From: Tardiphaga robiniae
Lineage (GTDB): Bacteria > Pseudomonadota > Alphaproteobacteria > Rhizobiales > Xanthobacteraceae
Reading direction: 5' to 3'
Assembly: GCF_001618955.1 (NCBI RefSeq)
Contig: NZ_LVYV01000001.1
Location: 937,501-1,001,500, forward strand
Length of the DNA stretch: 64,000 nucleotides
Positions 1-8,700 of this stretch are shown here, piece after piece. Every line of letters begins with the position of its first letter. Position 1 is the stretch's first letter. The notes beneath the pieces are model-generated. The model worked only from the letters and a program-made list of their open reading frames with translations, searched no databases and had not been told where the DNA came from. The position numbers were made by a program, and so were the translations under genes.

Positions 1-188
1 GTTGCGCCAATTGTAGTTGAAGACGGCACTGATCCCCGCATTGATCGGCGCATTAGATAAATTGATGACCGTGACGTCGCCCATTTTCCGCGCCCTTCCG
101 AATGACAATATTTCAATAATATTTTTTTGGCGAAGCCTATCTGAATGTCTCGCTACCGCACTCTATCTCTTCCTCCTGATGACGCAGC

Positions 189-246
189 ACGTTGGGCATT
201 GGATCATTCGGGCGCATCGCCACCCTAGCCGTGGCCTGCTGCGAAA
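189..246 (+). repeat. 58-bp direct repeat, copy 1
   Basis: This stretch matches 3950-4007 with three mismatches and no gaps, in the same orientation. It lies about 40 bp beyond the stop codon of the autotransporter gene, so the two copies bracket that gene. I see no gene between 1 and 283 on either strand that reads as protein, and no inverted repeats that would identify an insertion sequence. The repeat may be a remnant of a duplicated intergenic region. Confidence 0.8.
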
Positions 247-283
247 GCGCTCGGCCTCCACGAGTTCTACGGCGCTCAGCACC

Positions 284-3200
284 TCACCACGCATACCGCA
301 CCACGCCCTTGCCGGCGTAGCTGCGCGTGACATCCGAGAACTCGCCTTCGAAGGTGCCGGCGACGGCCCAACCGTTCGTCCACTTCATCTCCGCGGATGC
401 GGTCGTCAACGCAGCATCGCGCGCCTGCGCCGCGCCGTTCACGACGAAGCTCGCACCGGGCAGCGTCTGGAACGTCGCCGAAGCGAAACGGTCGCTATTG
501 AAATCGTGCGCCCATGCGACGCGGCCGCGCAGCGTCAAGATCGCGTCCGTCACGGCAAACGACTTGTCGGTGCGGAAGCCGAGTTCGGTGCGGGTGCTGG
601 TCACCGTCTTGCCAGCATAGGCCAGTGCGAAGGTGTTGGCGCCGCCGCCGGCCGTCTCTGCATAGGACGGCAAATCGAGCGCTGTGACCTGCGCCGCCGC
701 ATAAGGCGTGAGGCCGACGCCGCCTAGCGAGGACAACAGGTAGCGATTGCCGCCTTCGATGCGACCCGAATAGCTGTTGGCATTGAACTGCGCGCGCAGC
801 CGATCACCGCCGACGACACGATCGGTGGTGATATCCTGCCAGCCATAGGCCGCCGCTGCTGTGATGTAAGCTGATCCGACCATGTGGCGGACGAACGCAC
901 CCGCCTGAAACAGGTCGCTGCGGCCCGAGCCGCCGTTGGCCACCGAGAAGTTGGTGCCGCCGCCAGCCAGCGAGAAGCCCGCCAGCGTATTGGGCGAGAA
1001 CCAGTAATCGGCGCCGACCGCAACGCCGCCGATGCTCGACCGGGTATCATTCGAGCCGACGACCGTATTGCCGTCGGTGTTGCGCGAGCCGCCGAAGGCC
1101 GCCGCCCACACGTTCCAGCGTTCCTGAAACGCAGGTGCTATTGGCGGAGCTTTGCGATAGATCGCGGCCAGCGCATCGCTCGAAGAGCGCTTCGCAGCGT
1201 AGGTTAGCGTTTCGTCGGCATAGCCCACGGCGCCAGCTTGCGGCGTGCCGCGACCTGCGGTGAACGGATCGGTCATGACGCCCATAAACTGGGTCATGGC
1301 ATCGAAGGTGGTCTGTTGGGCGCCGGTGGCTGTCTCACCGGATGCCTGCGTCAGTCTAGTTAGCAGCTCGTTGCCGGACAGGTTGAACAGCCCGTTGAAG
1401 CCTGCAGGCAGCACCGCGCCACCGATCAAGGCATTGTCGATCGCTGCGGCGATGTTCTTCTGGTTGATGCTGGCATTGCCGGGCAAGATCGGGCTGAGCA
1501 GGCCGGGATCGAGCGTCAGAAACACGTCGTTGCCGACATAGCTCAGCCGCGCATTGCGGGCGAAATTGTTGGCCACAGCCGCGGTGTCGAAGGTGCCACT
1601 GAGCGTACCCGCATTGAGGATCGTATAGGTCGTGGTCTGGCCGAGGCGTGTCAGCGGATCGACCGTCACCTTGCCGGCCAGGGTCGCGGTGCCGGTGACG
1701 TTGGTCCTGTCCGACGTGGTGCCGGAGACCTGCACCAGATAGGTCGATGCCGCCGTCATCGTCAAGCTGCCGCTGACGGTGAGCGTGCCGATCGAATTGC
1801 CGGGCGCCAGCGTGCCGCCATTGATCGCCGTGGTGCCGACGACGCCGGTGCCGCCCAGCGTGCCGCCGGCATTCACCGTCAGGCTGGCTGCCGAGGTGAT
1901 GTCGCCATTGACGCTGAGCGTGCCACCACTGACGTTCACCGGTCCCGCGAACGTGCTGGTGCCGGTCAGCGTCCAGTTCGACGCGTCGACCTTGTTGAAG
2001 GTGCCAAAGCCGGAATATTGCGCGGTGTCGCCGACTAGCGAGACATCGAATGTGCCGGCGCCGGTGCCGCCGAGCTGCAAGATGTCGGCGACACCCGGCA
2101 CGTAACCCAGAGCGATCTGAAACGGGCTGGCGCCGCCAATCACCTGGCCCACGATGACCGACGTCGGCCCCAGCGTCAGCGTCATGGGATCGCTGATCGG
2201 TGTAAAGTGTGCGAAGTGTATCGCAGCCGTTTGACCGCTGATGATGCCAGCATTGAACAGCGTGAAGCCGGCTTTGCTCTGCACGGAGACGCCAACTCCG
2301 CCCGCTCCCGTTCCTGTGACGCTCGCGCCGTTGCCGATCGTCAGCGAGCCGCTGCCTGTGTCGATGCCGATGCCTCCTTCGCCGCTGATAATGGCTCCGG
2401 CGCCGATCGTGGCCGTGGTGATGCCACCCGGCGCCTGGAGGACGAGTCCTCCTCCTATTGCGGCGCTGACAACGGTTCCGGCGCCGATTATGGCCGTGGT
2501 GTTGCCGGTGATCGTATGGGCAAAAATAGCGTCAACGATTGCGCTGATGGAAGCTCCATCGCCGACCACGAGATTTACATTGCCGAATGGCGAACCGACA
2601 TCGATGGCGTTCTGGAAGCTGCCGCTGAGCGTCAAGCCGTTGGCAACAGTCACGGTGGCAGTCCCAGTTCCGCTGGAAGCCCGCACAGCCGCGTTGTTGG
2701 TCGATGTGACGTTCCCCAGGACGTTCACCGTGGCCGTTCCCAAATCGGCGATCGCATAGAGGCCCGCCCCGCCGGCGGTGTTGTTGACGGCGCCGTTCCA
2801 GGCAATCAGCGCATTGCCGGGGCCGTTGCCGGCCACCCACGCCTTGATGGTGCCGGCACCGTCGGCACTCGTCACGCTGCCGGACCCCGTCACCGTGGCG
2901 TTTCCGTCGAAGGTCGACGCAAACAGGGCGGCGTCTGCCGATGTAATGGGTCCGTTGTAGGTGATGATCGCGTTGCCCACGCCGACGGTCGTGGCGCTGA
3001 TGCCGGCGGTTGTGGACGTGACGCTGCCGGATCCAGTGATGAAGACGTCGCCGCCGCTGGACTGTCCGAAGATGGTACCGTTCACGGTGGCGTTGGAATT
3101 GATCTGGATCTTGCCGTTGCCTGTCGTCAGCGCCGCGAGGCCTCCGGTGCCGATCGCCGCAGTATTGAGAATGTCGATCGTGCCAGTGGTGCCTTGCGCA

Positions 3201-3688
3201 TTGACCGCGTTCGTCGCGGCATTGCCGACATAGCTGATGTCCCCGAAATCGTTGCTGAGGGTCACGATCTGGGGGATGCCGAAGATCGTGTCGCTGTGGG
3301 TGAAGGTCAGGCTGCCGGGAGCGGTCACTGTCACGCTGGCGGGGCCGGTGTCGATCTGCGCGCCCGGATTGACGGTGACGACCGTTGTGCCGGCAAAACT
3401 CGTGATCAGCATGCCGCCGGTCGCCGGGTTGGCCGCATCGCAGGTCACGCTGCCGGTGTTCTCGCCGACACAGGCCGCGAGCGCCTCCGATGGCACGACC
3501 GTCACGGCCAGCGACGCCAGCAGCGCGGTTGAACCAAGCCAGGTGACGGGGCGAATAGTTTTTGATGCGGCGGACGCGGCCCGGGGGCTCGACCTTTCGC
3601 CGTAAGACTCGGGGCAATTGGCTGCGTGCTTCCCGGTAAGCAATAGCGCCGTCCGCAGCAACGTCTTCGAACCGAGCTTGACCTTCAT
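284..3688 (-). CDS. autotransporter outer-membrane beta-barrel protein
   Basis: This 1134-residue protein has the layout of a type V (autotransporter) secreted protein. A long basic N-terminus leads to a hydrophobic segment ending in ALA near residue 70, an extended signal peptide. Next comes a long passenger rich in Gly, Thr, Val, Asn and Ala with repeated short beta-strand units. An autotransporter-associated strand repeat region (residues about 570-680, with GGTL, GGTLGGTG and GGTLAPGNS motifs) follows. The last 270 or so residues form a beta-barrel domain starting near the WNVWAAAFGG motif and ending in a C-terminal Trp, as is usual for outer-membrane barrels. The ATG start has a GGAG Shine-Dalgarno about 8 nt upstream. 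No protease or lipase motif is visible, so the passenger is probably an adhesin or surface fibre, but its function is unknown. The gene stands alone between two 58-bp direct repeats. Confidence 0.9.
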   Translation of the reverse strand: MKVKLGSKTLLRTALLLTGKHAANCPESYGERSSPRAASAASKTIRPVTWLGSTALLASLAVTVVPSEALAACVGENTGSVTCDAANPATGGMLITSFAGTTVVTVNPGAQIDTGPASVTVTAPGSLTFTHSDTIFGIPQIVTLSNDFGDISYVGNAATNAVNAQGTTGTIDILNTAAIGTGGLAALTTGNGKIQINSNATVNGTIFGQSSGGDVFITGSGSVTSTTAGISATTVGVGNAIITYNGPITSADAALFASTFDGNATVTGSGSVTSADGAGTIKAWVAGNGPGNALIAWNGAVNNTAGGAGLYAIADLGTATVNVLGNVTSTNNAAVRASSGTGTATVTVANGLTLSGSFQNAIDVGSPFGNVNLVVGDGASISAIVDAIFAHTITGNTTAIIGAGTVVSAAIGGGLVLQAPGGITTATIGAGAIISGEGGIGIDTGSGSLTIGNGASVTGTGAGGVGVSVQSKAGFTLFNAGIISGQTAAIHFAHFTPISDPMTLTLGPTSVIVGQVIGGASPFQIALGYVPGVADILQLGGTGAGTFDVSLVGDTAQYSGFGTFNKVDASNWTLTGTSTFAGPVNVSGGTLSVNGDITSAASLTVNAGGTLGGTGVVGTTAINGGTLAPGNSIGTLTVSGSLTMTAASTYLVQVSGTTSDRTNVTGTATLAGKVTVDPLTRLGQTTTYTILNAGTLSGTFDTAAVANNFARNARLSYVGNDVFLTLDPGLLSPILPGNASINQKNIAAAIDNALIGGAVLPAGFNGLFNLSGNELLTRLTQASGETATGAQQTTFDAMTQFMGVMTDPFTAGRGTPQAGAVGYADETLTYAAKRSSSDALAAIYRKAPPIAPAFQERWNVWAAAFGGSRNTDGNTVVGSNDTRSSIGGVAVGADYWFSPNTLAGFSLAGGGTNFSVANGGSGRSDLFQAGAFVRHMVGSAYITAAAAYGWQDITTDRVVGGDRLRAQFNANSYSGRIEGGNRYLLSSLGGVGLTPYAAAQVTALDLPSYAETAGGGANTFALAYAGKTVTSTRTELGFRTDKSFAVTDAILTLRGRVAWAHDFNSDRFASATFQTLPGASFVVNGAAQARDAALTTASAEMKWTNGWAVAGTFEGEFSDVTRSYAGKGVVRYAW

Positions 3689-4314
3689 AACTTAACTCCA
3701 AAGCGCCAAGCGCATTTGCTTTCGACAAGAAGTCCCGTCAGTCGCCTCGAAAGACCGGCGGCGAGACGGCTAACCCAGCTTTACGAATAGCCAGAGAACG
3801 CAGCGCCACAGAGCTGAACCCGCAGACGAACGCGCATAAGGGCATTCCGGTACGTCAATGACGTTAGTGGACCGTCATTTCAGCGTTAGTATTTCTCGTG
3901 TGGGAGTGGATTCGTGCAAGTTGCCTAACGACGGGGCCAGGAGACGTTGACGTTGGGCATTGGATCATTCCGGCGCATCGCCACCCTGGCCGCGGCCTGC
4001 TGCGAAAATTGCGCGTGCAGTCAGAACAGACATAACAAGACGACGAAAGCGCCGGCAGGCCTTCCCTTCTCGTTGCGGTCTCCTCCGGGCCTTTCAAGCT
4101 GGCGCGCGCCCGTTCCTGTGCGCATCGCATATCTCCCATATCGTTACGGTGAGAGGACCTCTCAGCCCCCGTGCAATATCGCGCCACTTGATGCGCCTGA
4201 AAACCACCTAAATAGGTGGTTCGCTGCCGCCTATGAATACTCGCTCAAGTCCTCGACCTGCAAACGTCCTTAGATGACATGCAACGTGCAGCAGCAGTTC
4301 GATGGTCCGACGGA
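3689..4314. other. intergenic region upstream of the autotransporter
   Basis: This 626-bp stretch contains no convincing gene. It should hold the autotransporter promoter in its left part and it contains the second 58-bp direct repeat. The open frames here have compositions unlike the neighbouring genes. No clear sigma-70 boxes could be chosen by eye. Confidence 0.5.
3950..4007 (+). repeat. 58-bp direct repeat, copy 2
   Basis: This is the partner of 189-246, with three substitutions in 58 bases and the same orientation. It lies about 260 bp upstream of the autotransporter start codon. Recombination between the two copies would delete the whole autotransporter gene; equally, the copies could mark a former tandem duplication. 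Confidence 0.8.
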
Positions 4315-4464
4315 TCAGAGAAGGGACGACAGCTCAACTTTGACTTTGAACCCTTCATCCGCTTGTAGGTGTTCGACGACCCAATCGAAGAACGTCCCGA
4401 CGCGAAGACTGACTTCTTCGGGCGGGTGGTAGTACACGTCAACGGCCTGCGGCTTTGGCACCGG
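4315..4464 (-). pseudogene. C-terminal remnant of a LysR-family regulator
   Basis: Reading on the minus strand directly after the stop codon of the LuxR gene, in the same frame, there are 49 codons ending in TGA that translate as a typical LysR-type C-terminus. It contains VPKPQAV, VYYHPPEEVSLRV and FFDWVVEHLQ, matching the pattern P-x-x-R/L-V-x-x-F-x-D-W-x-x-E in LysR effector domains. No start codon, helix-turn-helix or rest of the effector domain is present. It is therefore the broken tail of a lost regulator, with the LuxR gene or a deletion endpoint now abutting it. The identification rests on sequence pattern only. Confidence 0.6.
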
Positions 4465-5262
4465 TCATCGAAGCTTGCCGAGCCACAGCGCCGCGAGCGC
4501 CGCGCGGTTGCGCACGCCGAATTTGGCGTAGATGGACTTCACGTGAAAGTGGGTGGTGTTAGGACTCTGATCAAGCTTCTGCGCGATCTGCCTTTCCATC
4601 TGCCCGTCGAGGAGCGCGAGCAATACCCTGCGTTCCGCCGGGGTTAGCGGTGCGTCGGCGATGAGCAGACCGTGGCCGAGCAGTTGTTGTCGGTGGAACC
4701 ATCTCAAGCCACGCATCACAAAGCCCAGATGCTCGCCGTCCTGGGCCGAGAAGCGGCGCGACTGCGCATCGCGGAAGACGAACAGGCGAATTCTCACATC
4801 ATCATTGAGTGCAATGCGCACTGAGATGCTGTCGGCGTGGCCGACGTCCAGATAGTGTCGCTGATAGTGCTCGCCCTCGAACCACTCCGGCGGCAGCGCG
4901 TCGAACAGCAGGCGGACCCGGAACGGCTCGTCTCCCGATGCGGAGAGTATCTGGGAAAGGTCGAGCTTGGTCGACCACAGCGCATCGAACTGCTGCTGTA
5001 CAGATGCTGCCACTGCGGGTTTCGGGTCCAGCAGTCGGACGAGGCGAGGACGCCAGCCCAGCAGGGGATCGTCACGTTTGGGCGTAGGCAGGCGCACGAC
5101 CACGGACCATAGGACATTGCTCGCCGATAGCATCGTAGCCAATGCACCTAGCAGGTGTGTCAATGCGGCATCGCTGTCGCCGGCAGAGTATTCGGCCAGA
5201 TGATCCCAGAGAGCGTAGACGTTCTGAAGCTGCAGATCGGTGGAGTTGGTGGTTGGCTTCAT
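4465..5262 (-). CDS. LuxR-family transcriptional regulator
   Basis: This 265-residue protein carries a LuxR-type helix-turn-helix at its C-terminus (about residues 200-262). The motif LTPAERRVLLALLDG is followed by IAQKLDQSPNTTHFHVKSIY and ends in ALWLGKLR. The N-terminal 190 residues are not an obvious receiver or autoinducer domain; they look like a PAS/GAF-type sensor fold but I cannot assign one. The usual I-A-x-x-L-x-x-S/T-x-x-T-V-x-x-H recognition helix is recognisable, with T-H-F-H in place of T-V-R-x-H. It stands alone, transcribed away from the small membrane-protein gene and the large regulator to its right, and could control either or the autotransporter. The ligand is unknown. Confidence 0.85.
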   Translation of the reverse strand: MKPTTNSTDLQLQNVYALWDHLAEYSAGDSDAALTHLLGALATMLSASNVLWSVVVRLPTPKRDDPLLGWRPRLVRLLDPKPAVAASVQQQFDALWSTKLDLSQILSASGDEPFRVRLLFDALPPEWFEGEHYQRHYLDVGHADSISVRIALNDDVRIRLFVFRDAQSRRFSAQDGEHLGFVMRGLRWFHRQQLLGHGLLIADAPLTPAERRVLLALLDGQMERQIAQKLDQSPNTTHFHVKSIYAKFGVRNRAALAALWLGKLR

Positions 5263-5444
5263 GTCCGATTACCCAAAAGCGTGCAGCTCATAAACCATCG
5301 CGCGTACATAAAGGACATTGGACCACCTTTCTAGGTAGTACCCAAGTCCATGGATGAGCGTTATTGCGGCGGCGGGCTGCGCCGGACACATCGGACGAGG
5401 AGCGGCGCGAGCCGCCGTCCCGCCATTGGGACAAGGAGGCCTTC

Positions 5445-5615
5445 ATGCGAGCTCGCTCGACCGACATCGTCGCAAGCGCTTTCCTTAGAGCGTTTCCGAA
5501 GGCATCACTGCGCACATTATTTCTTCGGCAGATCGGGCTGCTCCTTGGCGCCGTCCTGCTGGTATGGCTGCTGTCGCTAGCGGATGGATTGGACCTCAGT
5601 GTCGGGCTTTTCTAG
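5445..5615 (+). CDS. small single-pass membrane protein
   Basis: This 56-residue reading frame begins at an ATG preceded by a strong AAGGAGG Shine-Dalgarno 5 nt upstream. The same frame stays open further upstream, but that start lacks such a site. The protein has a basic N-terminal half with RARS and FPKASLRTLFLRQ and one hydrophobic helix (IGLLLGAVLLVWLLSLA) near the C-terminus. The stop codon lies 14 nt before the ATG of the large SARP-like regulator, so the two are probably co-transcribed. No family is recognised; it resembles the small membrane proteins that precede regulators or transporters in Bradyrhizobiaceae. Confidence 0.45.
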   Translation: MRARSTDIVASAFLRAFPKASLRTLFLRQIGLLLGAVLLVWLLSLADGLDLSVGLF

Positions 5616-5616
5616 T

Positions 5617-5772
5617 GTGAGGATCGCAAATGACAATGTGTTGCAGTCGTCCAAAACGGTCGGTGACCTCGCCGATCATCTCGTGCAGCCACGAGAGCGA
5701 GGCAAGATCGATTTCATCCAAAACTGCTACAGCTTGGAGAAAAGCTGGAAGCCGAGCAGTGGAAGCAGTTAG
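5617..5772 (+). other. possible small open frame overlapping the SARP-like gene
   Basis: A frame starting at a GTG 1 nt after the preceding stop codon encodes 51 residues with a balanced composition (VGDLADHLVQ, KIDFIQNCYSLEKSW). The overlapping N-terminus of the SARP-like frame is Ser/Arg-rich and looks less protein-like here. Either this is a real small gene and the regulator starts at the GTG at 5759, or it is chance. Nothing identifies a function. Confidence 0.25.
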
Positions 5773-8700
5773 CCCAAGGATCAATCTTTCACTTCTGGGC
5801 CGCTTCGTCCTGACCGGGCCCGATGGCGTAATAAGCCTGCCGAACAAAAAGCTCGCTGCACTGCTGAGTTATCTGGGCTGTATGGGGCCTGCGCCCCAGC
5901 CGCGCGAGCGGCTTTCGACGCTCCTATGGGGCTCCCACTTCGACGCCCAGGCCCGGCAGAACCTGCGGCAGGCCCTTTTCAAGCTTCGTCAGGTTATTGG
6001 CTCGGACGCCATCAACAGCGATGGCGAGTTCGTATGCCTGAATCCAACCGTGGTGTCGTGCGATGTCGGCCGGTTCGAGGCACTCATCCGGGATGGTAGC
6101 CACGATGCGATGCATACGGCGGCAAATCTCTACCGGGGTCCATTTGTGGATGACATTATCGGTGTCAGCGAAGAGAGCTGGAGCGAGTGGCTAGCCGGCG
6201 AACGCGAGCGGCTCCAGGAACTAGCTTTGAACGCACTGGTCAGCATCGGCGGCCAAGAGTTGACCGCCGGCCGTATCGACCAAGCCTTGCAGGCTGGCCA
6301 ACGAGCCCACGCTCTCAACAACATGCGGGAAGACGTCCACCGTTTAATCATGCAGGCGCTCGTCGCCAAGGGCCGTAGGACCGAAGCGCTGACGTATTAT
6401 CTAGATATCGTTTCGATGTTGAAGCGCGAGCTCAGCACCGAGCCAGATGCTGCAACGCGGGCGCTCGCCTCAGAAATCCGAAGCGGTGGAGCGGCCGACA
6501 CGCCAGAGGCGAACCTCTTCGAGCCGCAGCATGCCGGGCCTGCCGTCGCTGAAGCATTTCCCACGTCTACGTACGCGGTAACTGCGGCGAACGTCGATGA
6601 TCTCGAACAACGCCAGTTGACGATACTTGTCTGCAAATTGGTCGGCTCGCTTTCCGATCGGCTCGATGCGGAAGATGTCCATGATCTGATCACGGCATTC
6701 CACAGGATGATTGCAGAAATAGTCGCGCAGTTCGACGGATTCGCCGCGCATTATGAAAGCAGCGGCGCACTCATCTATTTCGGGTATCCCACTGCGCGTG
6801 AGCATGACGCCGAGCAAGCGGTTCGCGCTGGTCGTGCCCTTCTAGATGCTGTCCGCACCTTAAAAACCTCCTTCGGCGCCGCGCTTCAGGCCAGTGCCGG
6901 AATTGCTTCCGGGCTCGTAGTTGTGGGCAAATGGCGGGGGGCCGGCAATATGCAGCAGCGGGTTGCGATCGGAGATACATCGGACATGGCGACGCGGCTG
7001 CAAGCCGCGGCAGTGCCCGGTGAAGCGTTGATTGCCGCCAGCACGCGGCGGCTGGTGGGGCAGATGTTCGACTGCCGCGCACGCGATCCCATCGAGGTGA
7101 AGGGACTGCCGCAACCGGTGGAAGCGTGGCAGGTGCGCGGCGAGACGGCCGGCGTCAGCCGGTTCGAGGCCCGACGCGCGGGTAAGCTGACCCCGCTCGT
7201 TGGACGGCAGGAAGAGATCGAGCGCCTGTTGCGCCGCTGGGATCAGGCCAAGCTCGGCGAGGGTCGGGTCGTCCTGCTCTCCGGCGAGCCTGGTATCGGC
7301 AAATCGCGCATTGCCGAAAGCCTGCTGCGCAGGCTCGACGGCGAGCCGCATACCCGCATTCGCTATTTTTGCTCGCCCCACCACGCGCAGAGCGCGCTCC
7401 ATCCGTTCATCGCGCAGCTCGAGCAGGCCGCGGGATTCGAACCGAGCAGCGACTTCAGCGCGAAGCTCGAGAAATTGGAGGCCCTGCTAAAGCCGACGGC
7501 GAAAAATCTGCCGCGCGACATGGCGCTGATCGCCGAGTTGCTGACGCTGCCGACGGATGGACGCTATCCGGCATTGGCGGTCAGTCCGCAGCAGAAGCGA
7601 GAGATGACACTCGCGGCACTGCTCGACCAGCTCGACGGCCTGACAGCGAAGAGCCCCATCCTGGTCGTGTTCGAGGATGTCCACTGGATCGATCCAACTT
7701 CACTCGACCTGCTCGATCGACTGGTCGCGCGCGCCGCTAACCTGCCGGTGTTGCTGGCCGTCACGTTCCGGCCAGAACTCGAACCAACCTGGGTCGGCCA
7801 GCCGCATGTTACGATGCTGCTCTTGAGCCGACTTGGACGTCATGACAGCGCCGCCATCATTGGTGGCGTCACCAAGGACAAACCGCTGCCGGACGTCGTC
7901 ACCAATCAGATCCTTGCGCATACGGATGGCGTACCACTGTTCATCGAGGAATTGACGCGCACGCTGCTCGATAGCAGATTGTTGCGCGAGACGACGGACC
8001 GCTACGTGCTCGATGGACCGCTGCCACCACTCGCGATCCCGACCACGCTGCAAGCTTCGTTGGTCGCGCGCCTCGACCGGCTTGGCACGGTCAAGCATGT
8101 GGCGCAGATCGGCGCCGCGATCGGACGGGAGTTCTCCCACGAGCTGATTGCCGCGGTGTCCGCCATGCCCCCGATGGACCTCGACGCGGCACTGGAACGG
8201 CTGACGGCGTCCGGCCTCATCTCCCGACGCGGAACGTCGGCGGACGCGACTTACGCGTTCAAACATGCGCTGGTCCAGGACGCCGCCTATATCACGATGC
8301 TCAGGAGCCGGCGGCGACAGTTGCATGCAGACATCGCCAATGTTCTGGTCGAGCGGCTTGCGGCGACGGTAGAACGCGTGCCCGAGGTGGTCGCCCACCA
8401 TTTCACCGAGGCCGGGCTTGCTCGTGAGGCGATCGACTTTTGGCTCAAGGCGGGTCGGCTTGCCCATGTACGATGGGCGCTCCGCGAGGCTGTCGAATTC
8501 TTCGAACGGACGCTGGAGGTTCTCGCGACACTGCCGGAGAGTCGGTCGACGCTGGAGCAAGGCTTCGATATCCGACTCGACTTGCGTCAGTTGCTAGTCC
8601 GGCTCGGCGAAGTCGGGCGGGCGCTGGAACGCCTGCGTGAAGCGGGGACGCTCGCCGAGCGGATGAACGACGAGGGCCGGCGCGGCCGAGTCTGCGCCGT

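Noticed and set aside
17-727. 236-residue plus-strand frame at the left edge
   Set aside because: It mostly overlaps the autotransporter beta-barrel on the other strand and its unique part has no protein-like features.
2532-3728. 398-residue second frame in the autotransporter region
   Set aside because: It is Arg/His-rich low-complexity translation of the repeated autotransporter passenger in another frame.
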